Below, in pieces: positions 42,865-51,743 of a DNA stretch of 64,000 bases. The stretch's first letter is position 1; every line of letters starts with the position of its first letter. This DNA is from Nonomuraea africana (lineage in GTDB: Bacteria; Actinomycetota; Actinomycetes; Streptosporangiales; Streptosporangiaceae): contig NZ_JADBEF010000001.1 of NCBI RefSeq assembly GCF_014873535.1, forward strand, positions 1,240,001-1,304,000, given 5' to 3'. Both the position numbers and the translations under genes were made by a program. The notes below the pieces were generated by a model that was not told the DNA's origin, did not search any database, and was given only the letters and a program-made list of their open reading frames with translations.

Positions 42865-44207
42865 CGTGCGCTCCCTGCGGCGTGACGGGCGGCCTGGGCG
42901 TTGGAGGTGAAGACCGCCGCGCCCGCCTCGTGGAGCGCCTGGGCCTGCCGGTGCAGCCCCTGCGGGTCGCCCTCGGTGCCGACCAGCGCGACGACGACCT
43001 GGACGTCCCTGCGCGAGGCCGCCTCGATCGCCGGGACCAGGCGGAGCGCGGGATCGGGATCGGCGCCGTGCCCGAGCACCACGTCCATCAGCGCGACCTC
43101 GCCGGGCCCCAGCTTGGCCAGCGCCTCCAGCCTGAGCGTCGGATCGATCATCGGGTGCGCCCTGCCCCTGGTGAAGACGTCGTCGCCGTAGTCGACGAAG
43201 CCGCCCGGCGTGATGAGCGCGGCCTCGGCGCACAGCGTGCCGCCCGAGTAGAGACCCCTGACCGACCCCTTCGCGACCGGCCTGGGCCACGAGGGCCACT
43301 CCGGCACCGGACGGCCCAGCCGTTCGAGGACCTCCGCCGTGGCCGAGGTCAGGTCGCCGCCAGAGGCGCCGAGCAGCGCCGACACGACGGGGGTGCGCAG
43401 CTTCTCCACCACCTCGCGCACCGCCCGCGCCACGTCGGGCGCCGGCGGCTTGGAGATCAGCACGATCAGCTCGGTACCCGGATCCTCGTCGAGGCGGCGC
43501 AGCGCCCGTATCGCCGACAGCCCGCCCACCTGCTCCGACAGGTCCCTGCTGCCGACCCCGAGCACGTGGCTGACGCCGACCCCGGCCAGGTCGAGCAGCG
43601 AGGTCACCTGCTGGGCCCCTGTGCCGGAGGCCGCCACCATGCCGACGGGTCCAGGGCGCAGCACGTTGGCGAAGCCGAGCCCCACCCCGCCGATGACCGC
43701 GGTGCCGCAGTCGGGCCCCATGACCAGGCCGCCGCGCTCCTCGGCCAGCCGCTTGAGCAGCACCTCCTGCTCCACGGGTACGTTGTCGCTGAAGATCATC
43801 ACCGGCAGTCCCGCCTCGACGGCGTCGAGCGCCTCGCCGAAGGCGTGCTCGCCGGGCACCGAGACCAGCACCAGGTCGCCCTCGCCGAGCCTGGCGGCCG
43901 AGCGCGTCGTGCGCGGCGGGAAGCCCGCGACCTCCGTGGCCGAACGGCTGGACAGCTCGCCCAGCAGGCGGTCGAGCTCGTTCTCGGCGGCCGCCACGTC
44001 CTCGGCCCGCAACGCCACCAGCAACTCGGCAGGCTCGGCGGGCGGCAGCTCGAAGCCCAGGTCTCTGGCGAGGTCCAGGTTGAGCGGGGTGGCCATGGCG
44101 ACGACCGCCACCTCCACCCCCGGCAGCGCCGAGAGCGACTGGCTGACCCGCATCAGGCTCACGGAGTCGTGGTAGACGCCCCGCACCACCTTCACCAGCG
44201 AGTTCAT
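42861..44207 (-). CDS. fdrA: FdrA-family acyl-CoA synthetase-like protein (AllF-like)
   Basis: A 448-residue FdrA protein, related to the succinyl-CoA synthetase alpha fold. CoA-ligase-like segments include MIFSDNVPVEQEVLLKRLA, GPDCGTAVIGGVGLGFAN and ASGTGAQQVTSLLDLAGVGVSHVLGVG. It is coupled by an ATGA overlap to the DUF2877 gene upstream and a GTGA overlap to the DUF1116 gene downstream. It is probably one subunit of the oxamate carbamoyltransferase-type complex of purine/ureide catabolism. Confidence 0.92.
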   Translation of the reverse strand: MNSLVKVVRGVYHDSVSLMRVSQSLSALPGVEVAVVAMATPLNLDLARDLGFELPPAEPAELLVALRAEDVAAAENELDRLLGELSSRSATEVAGFPPRTTRSAARLGEGDLVLVSVPGEHAFGEALDAVEAGLPVMIFSDNVPVEQEVLLKRLAEERGGLVMGPDCGTAVIGGVGLGFANVLRPGPVGMVAASGTGAQQVTSLLDLAGVGVSHVLGVGSRDLSEQVGGLSAIRALRRLDEDPGTELIVLISKPPAPDVARAVREVVEKLRTPVVSALLGASGGDLTSATAEVLERLGRPVPEWPSWPRPVAKGSVRGLYSGGTLCAEAALITPGGFVDYGDDVFTRGRAHPMIDPTLRLEALAKLGPGEVALMDVVLGHGADPDPALRLVPAIEAASRRDVQVVVALVGTEGDPQGLHRQAQALHEAGAAVFTSNAQAARHAAGSAR

Positions 44208-45067
44208 GGCCTGGCTCCCAGCGCGAGCACGGCGTCGAGGCCGATCCGCAGCCCCTGGGCCAGGTCGGCGCCCGAGGTGTGACCGAGGCGGAGCAGCCGT
44301 CTCAGCGCGGGCTCGAGCGCCTGCTGTCCGGTGATGCCGCGCAGCACCCCGCTCACCTCGGGGCTGGCCTCGCCCCTGGCCGCGCAGTGCAGGAGCGTCG
44401 CCGAGATCGGGGTGGTACGGGTGCCGGCGTCGAAGGTGACGGCGGCGGCCAGCCAGTCGGCCAGCCACACCGCGCGCTCGACCCGCGCCGCGCCGCCCAG
44501 GTGCCGCAGCGCGACCAGCAGTCCCGCCAGCACGTCGTCGCCGCTGGGCGTGAGCCCGGGGCCGAGGCCCACCAGCTGCTCGGCGGCGGTCACGGCCCGC
44601 AGCAGCGAACCGGCCGCGCAGCCGGCGGCCAGCTGATCGATCGCGGCGTTGCCCTCGAGGCCCGGCCGCCTGCCGGTGCGCGGCGACAGGGCGGGCGCCG
44701 CCTGCGCCAGCCGTACGAGATCGACGGGGGGCAGCGCCGGCGCCGGATCCCACCAGCGGCGGGCCTTCACCCGGTAGCGGCCGATCTCGATCACTCCGTT
44801 GCCCACGGCGGCCTCGTCGCCCATGCTGACGCGCGGCAGCTCGCCCGCGAGCAGCACCGAGTTGGGCAGCCTGGTCGCCTCCCCGGTGATCACCGCGATC
44901 ACCGAGGGCTCCAGCTCGGTCCGCACCTCGAGGTACACGCCCACGGACACGGCCGCCAGCACCCTGGCGGGCGCCCTGGCCGACTCCAGCACCGGGCGTA
45001 CGGCCGAGCTCGCGGCCCCGGTGAGGTGGGTCAGCGGGTGGACCCTTCTCTGCGTGCCGAGCGTCAT
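44204..45067 (-). CDS. DUF2877 protein (AllH/YlbF-like)
   Basis: The first gene of the three-gene operon, from the ATG at 45067, with 287 residues. The DUF2877 signatures are LVGLGPGLTPSGDDVLAGLLVALR and the preceding small-residue helix region. Its 3' end overlaps the FdrA start (ATGA). An IS200/IS605 element has inserted only 110 bp upstream, between this promoter region and pucR. The operon promoter may have been altered. Confidence 0.9.
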   Translation of the reverse strand: MTLGTQRRVHPLTHLTGAASSAVRPVLESARAPARVLAAVSVGVYLEVRTELEPSVIAVITGEATRLPNSVLLAGELPRVSMGDEAAVGNGVIEIGRYRVKARRWWDPAPALPPVDLVRLAQAAPALSPRTGRRPGLEGNAAIDQLAAGCAAGSLLRAVTAAEQLVGLGPGLTPSGDDVLAGLLVALRHLGGAARVERAVWLADWLAAAVTFDAGTRTTPISATLLHCAARGEASPEVSGVLRGITGQQALEPALRRLLRLGHTSGADLAQGLRIGLDAVLALGARP

Positions 45068-45177
45068 GGTCCCGACGGTAGAGCGGGCCCTCACCCCTCC
45101 GTACGGAGAAATGTGCCAACAGTCGGTCAAAAGGTTGGCTCTTCCTGACACACGCCTTCATCGGTCACAATCGCCTC

Positions 45178-45260
45178 GTGACTCCTCCGCTCCCTGAAGG
45201 GAGCGGCTTCTCGCTAAGCCGCTTCCGCGGCGTCGCGAAGGGCAAGCCCTGCCCTGAGGA
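45178..45260 (-). ncRNA. Probable omega-RNA 3' part at the IS right end
   Basis: The 3' end of tnpB and the adjoining right end (terminal 8 bp GC hairpin) occupy the position where TnpB omega-RNAs are made. The guide would be the bases just outside the element, 45177 downward on the minus strand, so the nuclease would recognise the uninterrupted or re-emptied site. Boundaries are inferred from the family, not from visible signals. Confidence 0.5.
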
Positions 45261-46398
45261 TGATGACCGCCGCGTTCACGTCGGCGTGCGCGGTATGCCC
45301 GCACGCCGTACAGACGAACTCGGCTTGGGTGACGCGGTTTTCCTTCGCGCAGTGCCCGCATCGGGCGCATGTGCGGGAGGTATTGCGGGGATCCACTGCG
45401 ATCAGCTCTCGACCGGCGCTTTCGGCCTTGTGCGCGAGGACCGTCAGGAACACCCCCCAACCCGCATCCAAGATCGACCGGTTCAGGCCGGACTTCTGGG
45501 CGACCATTCGGCCCGGCGCCTGCAGGGTGCCGGACGCCGACCGGGTCATGTTCACGATCCGCAGGTCCTCATGCACGATCACGTCGTAGCCGCGCACCAG
45601 CGTGAGCGCGGCCTTGTGTGCGCCGTCCAGGCGTTGACGGCGGACCTTGGCCCGCAGCGCGGCGACCCGCGCCACTGCCTTGCGGCGGCGCCTGGACCCG
45701 CGCTTGGTACGGGCGAGGTCTCGCTGAGCCGCCGCGAGACGGTCGGCGGAGGCTTCCAGGCGGCGGGGGTTGGCAAGGTGCTCGCCGTCGCTGGTGGTCA
45801 CGAGCGAGGCGATGCCCAGATCGATACCGGCCACCGCGCCGGTCGCGGGAAGCATCTCGGCGGGCACGTCGTCACACGACAGCACGACGTACCAGCAGTT
45901 GCCTTCCCGTTTCACGCCGATCGTCTTCACCCGGCCTTTGACCGGCCGGTGCTGGTGGACCCGTACGTGCCCGATGCCCTGCAGGCGGACGAACGTCGCC
46001 GAGGGGTGCTCGGGCTGGGAGTCCCACCGGCAGCCGTCGCCGTCCTTGGGCCGCTCGACCGTGTCGAACCAGCCGCGTCCCTTGAAGCGGGGAAAGCCCG
46101 GCTTGCGCCCGGTCTTGACGCGGGCGAAGAACGCCTTGAACGCTTTGTCCAGGCGGCGCAGGGTGGCCTGCTGGGAGGAGAACGACCACCGTCCCTGACC
46201 GTCGGCGTCGTCAGCGCGGATGTGCTTGAGCTCGGCCGACTGGTCGCCGTAGCGGACGGTCACGCCCGCCTTGCGGTAGGCGGCGCGGCGGTGCTCCAAC
46301 GCCGCGTTGTAGAGCTGGCGGTGGTCCTCCAGGCAGGCGGCCAGTGCGGCGGCCTGTCTGGCTGTGGGGCGCAACAGGAACTTGTAGGACCTACGCAC
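45214..46398 (-). CDS. tnpB: TnpB RNA-guided endonuclease (IS605 OrfB family)
   Basis: A full-length 394-residue TnpB. The N-terminal OrfB helix-turn-helix region begins RRSYKFLLRPTARQAAALA. The split RuvC domain keeps all three acidic residues, D193 (GIDLGIASLV), E277 (HEDLRIVNM) and D373 (HADVNAAVI). The zinc ribbon has C344/C347 and C363/C366. All key residues are present, so it should be an active omega-RNA-guided nuclease. The start overlaps the tnpA 3' end by 8 bp. Confidence 0.95.
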   Translation of the reverse strand: MRRSYKFLLRPTARQAAALAACLEDHRQLYNAALEHRRAAYRKAGVTVRYGDQSAELKHIRADDADGQGRWSFSSQQATLRRLDKAFKAFFARVKTGRKPGFPRFKGRGWFDTVERPKDGDGCRWDSQPEHPSATFVRLQGIGHVRVHQHRPVKGRVKTIGVKREGNCWYVVLSCDDVPAEMLPATGAVAGIDLGIASLVTTSDGEHLANPRRLEASADRLAAAQRDLARTKRGSRRRRKAVARVAALRAKVRRQRLDGAHKAALTLVRGYDVIVHEDLRIVNMTRSASGTLQAPGRMVAQKSGLNRSILDAGWGVFLTVLAHKAESAGRELIAVDPRNTSRTCARCGHCAKENRVTQAEFVCTACGHTAHADVNAAVIILRAGLALRDAAEAA

Positions 46399-46813
46399 GG
46401 CCGCCGCCCTTGGGGGCGCGCTCGTACTGCGTCTCGATGTAGCGCTGCACGCTCTGAGCGGAGACCGCGCCGACCGTGGCCACGAAATAGGACCGCGACC
46501 ACAGCGTGGGCAGCTGGGAGCGCAGGTGCGGAAACTCGGCGCGCAGGTGGTGGGAGGTGAAGCCCTTGAACTGGTTGGCCACGTACGACGGCGAGTTCTT
46601 CGGGTGCGGCTTGACGAACAGGCGCACGTGGTCGGGCATCACCTCAAGTGCCGCGATCTGCCAGCCGTGCTCGTCGGCTTTGGCGCGGATCAGCTCCTCC
46701 AGGCGGGTCTTCACCCGCCCGTCAAGGACCGGGCGGCGGTACTTCGGGCACCACACGACGTGGTACCCGAGGTCGTATGCCGCGCCGGGGGAGGTGCGCA
46801 CCTGACGAGTCAT
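46391..46813 (-). CDS. tnpA: IS200-type transposase TnpA (Y1 HUH) with altered HUH motif
   Basis: A 140-residue single-strand transposase. The nucleophile Tyr is Y125 in SVQRYIETQ. The metal-binding HUH motif should read H-V-H in MPDHVHLFV, but here it is DHVRLFV (H62, then R64). CAC to CGC, a single base change, would explain it. Loss of the second His should abolish or strongly reduce strand cleavage, so the element is probably immobile unless helped in trans. The promoter-like TTATAAT lies just upstream of the ATG. Confidence 0.93.
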   Translation of the reverse strand: MTRQVRTSPGAAYDLGYHVVWCPKYRRPVLDGRVKTRLEELIRAKADEHGWQIAALEVMPDHVRLFVKPHPKNSPSYVANQFKGFTSHHLRAEFPHLRSQLPTLWSRSYFVATVGAVSAQSVQRYIETQYERAPKGGGRA

Positions 46814-46945
46814 ACGATCAATTATAACAGCACCGCATATCTAACGTACCGGAGTAAGGAAACCTGTGGCGAAACCAGAGAGAAAACCAGTCAGGGACGG
46901 CATTCCCGCGTCGCCTGAAGTCGATGGTCCCCTGCCGAGGCCTTG

Positions 46946-48526
46946 ATGGAGCCCCCCGTCCGCCTGGCCAGCACCGGCACGATCATCCACGGCGTCTCCG
47001 TGGGCGAGGTGCTCGGCGTCTCCACGCTCGCCGAGGCGCGGCTGATCGCGGGGCAGTCCGGTCTCGACCGGATCGTCCAGCGCCTCAACGTGATGGAGGT
47101 GCCCGACATCCTCGCCTGGGTCAAGCCGCACGAGCTGCTGCTCACCACCGGCTACCCGCTGCGCAACACCCCGCAGTCGCTCGACCGCCTGGTCGCCGAC
47201 CTCGACGAGCGCGGCCTGGCCGCCCTCGCGATCAAACTCGGCCGCTACGTCGACGAGCTGCCGGACGAGATGGTCGCCCAGGCCGACCGGCTCGGCTTCC
47301 CGCTGATCCTGCTGCCGAACAACGTCGGCTTCGACGACATCCTCAACCAGGTGCTCACCGACATCCTCAACAGGCAGGCCGCCGTGCTGGTGCGCGCGGA
47401 GGAGGCGCACCGCGCGCTGGTGCAGGTGGTGCTGGCCGGTGGCGGCCTCGACGAGGTCACCGCCGAGGTGTCGGGCCTGCTCGACGTGGCCGTGGCCGCC
47501 CTCGACGGGGCGGGCAGGACGCTGGCCGCCGCGGGCCCGCCCGAGCACGTCACCGCCCTGCGCAGGCTGGCGGGTACGGCAGGCCGCACGGGCGACCTCG
47601 CCTCCGTGCCGGTCGTGGCCGGCGGCCACCACCACGGCAGGATCGTCGCGTACAGCCCCACAGGGGTGATTCGCGACAGCGACATCGGCATCCTCGAACG
47701 CGCGGCCACCGTCGCCGCCCTGGTCATCACCAGGCAGGACGCGGTCAACGCGGTCGAGAGCAAGTATCGCGCCGACTTCCTGCGCGACGTGCTGACCGGC
47801 AGGGCGGGCTCGGGCGAGCGCGTCGCCAACAGGTCGAGGGCGTTCGGCTGGGACCTGGAGCGGCCGGTCACCGTCCTGGTGGCCGAGCTCGACCCCGAGG
47901 GCGACGAGCGGACCGCCCAGGACCGGCTCGTCACCTCGTGGACGGCCGCCGTGCGCCGCCACGACCAGCGGGGCGCGGTCGCCGGCTTCTCCCACGAGGT
48001 GGTCGCCGTCGTCGACGCCGCGGCCGACACCGCGAAGCTGGCCCGCGACGCCGCCGCCGCCTTCGCCGACGCCATCACCTCCGGCACCTTCTCCACGGGG
48101 ACCAGCCGTACCTGCCCTGGCGCCGAGACGCTGCCCGAGGCCTACAGTCAGGCGCTGAAGGCGGCGCGCGTCGGCCGCCAGCTGCACGGGCCCGGCGCCG
48201 TCGCGCACTTCGACCAGCTCGGCGTCTACCGGCTGCTGTCGCTGGTCAACGACACCGCCGAGCTGCACGCCTTCGTCCGCGAGACGCTGGGACCGCTCGC
48301 CTCGGACGACGACAACGAGAACGCCGACCTGCGCAGGACGCTGCAGGTGCTGCTGGAGACCAACCTCAACGTCGCCGAGACGGCGCGCAGGCTGCACTTC
48401 CACTACAACACGCTGCGCTACCGGATCGGGAAGCTGGAGCGGCTGCTCGGCAACTTCACCGAGGATCCCCACCTGCGGCTCAACCTGACCCTGGCCCTGC
48501 ACGTGCTGCGCATGCGCGGCATCTAG
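46946..48526 (+). CDS. pucR: PucR-family transcriptional regulator of purine catabolism
   Basis: A 526-residue regulator with an N-terminal PucR sensor domain (about 20-140: VGEVLGVSTLAEARLIAGQSG and LLLTTGYPLR), a GGDEF-like middle and the C-terminal helix-turn-helix ETNLNVAETARRLHFHYNTLRYRIGKLE (quoted in part). It is divergent from the AllH-FdrA-DUF1116 operon and upstream of permeases and xanthine-dehydrogenase-type genes, so it is the likely controller of the island. An IS element lies 90 bp upstream. The start may be ATG 46946 or an internal GTG. Confidence 0.92.
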   Translation: MEPPVRLASTGTIIHGVSVGEVLGVSTLAEARLIAGQSGLDRIVQRLNVMEVPDILAWVKPHELLLTTGYPLRNTPQSLDRLVADLDERGLAALAIKLGRYVDELPDEMVAQADRLGFPLILLPNNVGFDDILNQVLTDILNRQAAVLVRAEEAHRALVQVVLAGGGLDEVTAEVSGLLDVAVAALDGAGRTLAAAGPPEHVTALRRLAGTAGRTGDLASVPVVAGGHHHGRIVAYSPTGVIRDSDIGILERAATVAALVITRQDAVNAVESKYRADFLRDVLTGRAGSGERVANRSRAFGWDLERPVTVLVAELDPEGDERTAQDRLVTSWTAAVRRHDQRGAVAGFSHEVVAVVDAAADTAKLARDAAAAFADAITSGTFSTGTSRTCPGAETLPEAYSQALKAARVGRQLHGPGAVAHFDQLGVYRLLSLVNDTAELHAFVRETLGPLASDDDNENADLRRTLQVLLETNLNVAETARRLHFHYNTLRYRIGKLERLLGNFTEDPHLRLNLTLALHVLRMRGI

Positions 48527-48536
48527 GCTGTGGTCC

Positions 48537-48746
48537 GTGGACCTCGACTTCGAACTCAACTCTGACTTCATCCCGCTGTGCGACCTGCTGAAGTACTGCG
48601 GCGTCACCGAGACGGGCGGGATGGCCAAGCACCTGATCGCCGAGGGCATGGTGCTGGTGGACGGCGAGGTCGAGCTCCGCAAGACCTGCAAGATCAGATC
48701 TGGCGCCGTGGTGAGCGGCGAGGGCTTCACCATCCACGTGACCTGA
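48537..48746 (+). CDS. S4-domain RNA-binding protein (YbcJ-like)
   Basis: A 69-residue protein that is a single S4 RNA-binding domain: IPLCDLLKYCGVTETGGMAK, then AEGMVLVDGEVELRKTCKIRSGA. It starts at a GTG 10 bp after the pucR stop, so it is co-transcribed. The role is unknown; the family is linked loosely to ribosome or RNA metabolism. Confidence 0.93.
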   Translation: MDLDFELNSDFIPLCDLLKYCGVTETGGMAKHLIAEGMVLVDGEVELRKTCKIRSGAVVSGEGFTIHVT

Positions 48747-48827
48747 CGACCGGGCGGGTCCTCCCGACCTCTAAGGTTCTCTCCGACCTCCAAGAGGAGA
48801 CATAACCCCGGGTTGGGAAGTGGTGTG

Positions 48828-50138
48828 ATGGCGCTGGGTTGGAAGGTGCACGGCGACGGCAGGGGGCTCGCGCCGGGCGAGGTGGTCAAGCCCGACGAGC
48901 GGTTGTCGTGGCCGCGCATGGTGGGCTTCGGCGCCCAGCACGTGATCGCGATGTTCGGCGCGACGTTCGTCTTCCCCCTGGTGATGGGGCTGGACGCGAA
49001 CCTCGCGGTAATGATGTCCGGCGTCGCGACGATCATCTTCCTGCTGATCGTCAAGGGCAGGGTCCCCAGCTACGTCGGGTCGAGCGCCTCGTTCGTCGGC
49101 GCCGTCGTGGCGATCAGGGCGGCAGGTGGCGGCGACGGCACCGTCACGGGCGCGCTGCTCGCGGTCGGAGTCGTGCTCGCCCTGGCGGGCCTGGCGATCC
49201 ACCTGCTGGGCGTGCGGATCCTGCACCGGGTCTTCCCGCCGATCGTCACGGGCGGGGTCGTCATGCTGATCGGGTTCGGCATGGCCTACGTGGCGGCCGA
49301 CGTCTACTGGCCGCAGGATCCGTGGGTGGCGCTCATCACGATGGTGGCGACCTTCGTCTTCATCGGCGTCCTCCGCGGCTTCCTCGGCCGGATCGGCGTG
49401 CTGCTCGGGCTGGTCTTCGGGTTCGTGCTGTCGTGGCTGTGGGACAGGATCGGCGGGACGATCACCGCGCCCGGCGGCGACGGGAAGGTCACCGAGCACT
49501 TCAGGGTGAACTTCGACGCGGTCGCCCAGGCCGACTGGATCGGCCTACCCACCCTGCACGGGCCGGTCTTCGAGGTGTCGGCGATCGTGCTGGTCCTGCC
49601 GGTGGTGATCGCGCTGATCGCCGAGAACGTCGGGCACGTCAAGGCGGTCGGCGAGATGACGGGCGCGGACGTCGACGCCTCCATGGGGCGGGCGGTCATG
49701 GCCGACGGCGTGGGCACCGTGGTGTCGACGGCGGTGGGCGGGCCCGCGACGACCACCTACGCGGAGAACATCGGCGTCATGGCGGCGACGCGCGTCTACT
49801 CCACGGCCGCGTACTACGTTGCGGCGGTGATCGCGATCCTGTTCGGGCTGTGCCCGAAGTTCGGCGCGCTGGTGGCGGCGACGCCCGGTGGCGTGCTGGG
49901 CGGGGTGACGACGATCCTCTACGGGATGATCGGGCTGCTCGGGGCGAAGATCTGGATCGAGAACAAGGTCGATCTGAACGACCCGGTGAACCTGGTGCCG
50001 GTGGGGGCGGGGATCATCTGCGCGATCGGGCCGGTGGCCTTTCCCATGACGGGGACGTTCGCGCTGAGCGGGATCGCGCTGGGGACGATCGTGCTGCTGG
50101 CGGGGTACCACGGGTTGCGCGCTCTCCATCGGAGCTGA
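48828..50138 (+). CDS. NCS2 purine/uracil-xanthine permease (first copy)
   Basis: A 436-residue NCS2 nucleobase permease with 12-14 hydrophobic segments. It has the family motifs PSYVGSSASFVGAV and ALIAENVGHVKAVGEMTG, and the late motif TTYAENIGVMAATRVYS. The ATG at 48828 is chosen because MALGWKVHGDG aligns with the start of the paralogue at 50391. It probably imports xanthine, uric acid or another purine for the downstream molybdoenzyme. Imperfect direct repeats (CCGACCTCYAAG) lie at 48764 and 48783. Confidence 0.93.
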   Translation: MALGWKVHGDGRGLAPGEVVKPDERLSWPRMVGFGAQHVIAMFGATFVFPLVMGLDANLAVMMSGVATIIFLLIVKGRVPSYVGSSASFVGAVVAIRAAGGGDGTVTGALLAVGVVLALAGLAIHLLGVRILHRVFPPIVTGGVVMLIGFGMAYVAADVYWPQDPWVALITMVATFVFIGVLRGFLGRIGVLLGLVFGFVLSWLWDRIGGTITAPGGDGKVTEHFRVNFDAVAQADWIGLPTLHGPVFEVSAIVLVLPVVIALIAENVGHVKAVGEMTGADVDASMGRAVMADGVGTVVSTAVGGPATTTYAENIGVMAATRVYSTAAYYVAAVIAILFGLCPKFGALVAATPGGVLGGVTTILYGMIGLLGAKIWIENKVDLNDPVNLVPVGAGIICAIGPVAFPMTGTFALSGIALGTIVLLAGYHGLRALHRS

Positions 50139-50390
50139 CCGCCTTCTTCCGTGGCAGAACGCCCGCTGTCACCACCTCCGTCACCTTCGCGTGCGGGTGG
50201 GGTGACGGTGGGCGTTATGTCGGGGGTGGGGTGTTCTCACGAGGGGACGGCGGAAAAGATGGGAGAAGAAGCGCCGTACCAGGTGGCGAAATCTGGCAGA
50301 TCATGCCGGTGAACGACCGCGCGAGCCAACATACTGTGCCCGCAATGGCCTGCGGGGGAGCCACCGAAGCGACAGAGCGGAGGCGGTCTC

Positions 50391-51743
50391 ATGGTTCTGG
50401 GTTGGACGAAACACGGAGACGGCAAGCATCTGGCCCCCGGAGAGGTCGTCAGGCCTGACGAGCGGCTCTCCTGGCCCCGCATGGTGGGATTCGGCGCGCA
50501 GCACGTGATCGCGATGTTCGGCGCGACGTTCGTGTTCCCGCTGGTCATGGGGCTCGATCCGAACACCGCGATCATGATGTCCGGTGTCGCGACCATCCTC
50601 TTCCTGCTGATCGTCAAGGGAAAGGTGCCCAGCTACCTCGGCACCAGCGCCTCCTTCGTCGGTGGCGTGCTGGCGATCAGGGCGGCGTTCGGTGGCGACA
50701 CGGGCGGCGTGGACGCGATCGTCACCGGGGCGATCCTGGTCGCCGGGTTCGTGCTCGCCCTGGCCGGGCTGGCGATCCACGTGCTGGGCGTGCAGATCAT
50801 CCACAAGATCTTCCCGCCGGTGGTGACCGGCGCCGTGGTCATGCTGATCGGGTTCGGCCTCGCCTTCGTGGTGGCCGACGTCTACTGGCCGCAGGACCAG
50901 TGGATGGCGCTGATCACCATGGTGATCACGTTCGTGGTGATCGTGGCGTTCAAGGGCTTCATCGGCAGGATCGGCATCCTCATCGGGCTGGTCGCCGGGT
51001 TCGTGCTCTCCTGGGGGGCCGACCGGATCTTCGGCGACATCACCGCCTTCAACGCCGCCACCAGCAAGGTCGACACCCACCCGCGGGTCAACCTCGGCGC
51101 GGTGGCGGAGGCGCCGTGGGTCGGCCTGCCGCCCATGCACTTCCCCGACTTCCAGACCTCGGCCGTGCTGCTGGTGCTGCCCGCGGTGATCGCGCTGATC
51201 GCCGAGAACATCGGCCACGTCAAGGCGGTCGGCGAGATGACGCGGACCGACGTCGACCCGTACATGGGCCGCGCGGTCGCCGCCGACGGCATCGGCACCA
51301 TGATCACCAGCGCGGTCGGTGGCTCGCCCACCACCACCTACGCCGAGAACATCGGCGTCATGGCCGCCACCCGCGTCTACTCCACCGCCGCCTACTACAT
51401 CGCGGGCGTCATTGCGATCCTGTTCGGCCTGTGCCCGAAGTTCGGCGTCCTGGTCGCGGCCACCCCCGGCGGTGTGTTGGGCGGCGTCACGGTGATCCTC
51501 TACGGGATGATCGGTCTTCTCGGCGCGAAGATCTGGATCGAGAACAGGGTCGACTTCTCCGACCCGGTCAACATGGTCCCGATCGGCGCGGGCATCATCA
51601 TGGCGATCGGACCGGTCAAGCACGTGATCAGCAGCGACTTCACCCTGGACGGCATCGCGCTCGGCACGATCGTGGTGGTGGCCGGGTACCACCTGCTCCG
51701 CGCCATCGCGGGCCGAACCCATGTGAGGGAGCGCACCGGTTGA
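50391..51743 (+). CDS. NCS2 purine/uracil-xanthine permease (second copy)
   Basis: A 450-residue paralogue of the preceding permease, highly similar along its whole length (shared ERLSWPRMVGFGAQHVIAMF and TTTYAENIGVMAATRVYSTA). The pair therefore arose by tandem duplication. Its TTGA stop/start overlap with the xanthine-dehydrogenase-type FAD subunit couples it to that operon. It has its own 252 bp upstream region. A different substrate preference from the first copy is likely. Confidence 0.94.
   Translation: MVLGWTKHGDGKHLAPGEVVRPDERLSWPRMVGFGAQHVIAMFGATFVFPLVMGLDPNTAIMMSGVATILFLLIVKGKVPSYLGTSASFVGGVLAIRAAFGGDTGGVDAIVTGAILVAGFVLALAGLAIHVLGVQIIHKIFPPVVTGAVVMLIGFGLAFVVADVYWPQDQWMALITMVITFVVIVAFKGFIGRIGILIGLVAGFVLSWGADRIFGDITAFNAATSKVDTHPRVNLGAVAEAPWVGLPPMHFPDFQTSAVLLVLPAVIALIAENIGHVKAVGEMTRTDVDPYMGRAVAADGIGTMITSAVGGSPTTTYAENIGVMAATRVYSTAAYYIAGVIAILFGLCPKFGVLVAATPGGVLGGVTVILYGMIGLLGAKIWIENRVDFSDPVNMVPIGAGIIMAIGPVKHVISSDFTLDGIALGTIVVVAGYHLLRAIAGRTHVRERTG

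Larger units (their letters stand above)
45178..46853 (-). mobile_element. IS200/IS605-family insertion sequence (tnpA + tnpB)
   Basis: Complete two-gene element. The right end is set at 45178 by the hairpin CCGCTCCCTTCAGGGAGCGG followed by AGGAGTCAC (minus strand). The left end is not resolved; a TTAC at 46854-46857 (minus strand), a plausible target tetranucleotide, suggests it lies near 46853. As is usual for this family there are no terminal inverted repeats or target duplications. It sits in the divergent promoter region between the AllH-FdrA-DUF1116 operon and pucR. Confidence 0.85.
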
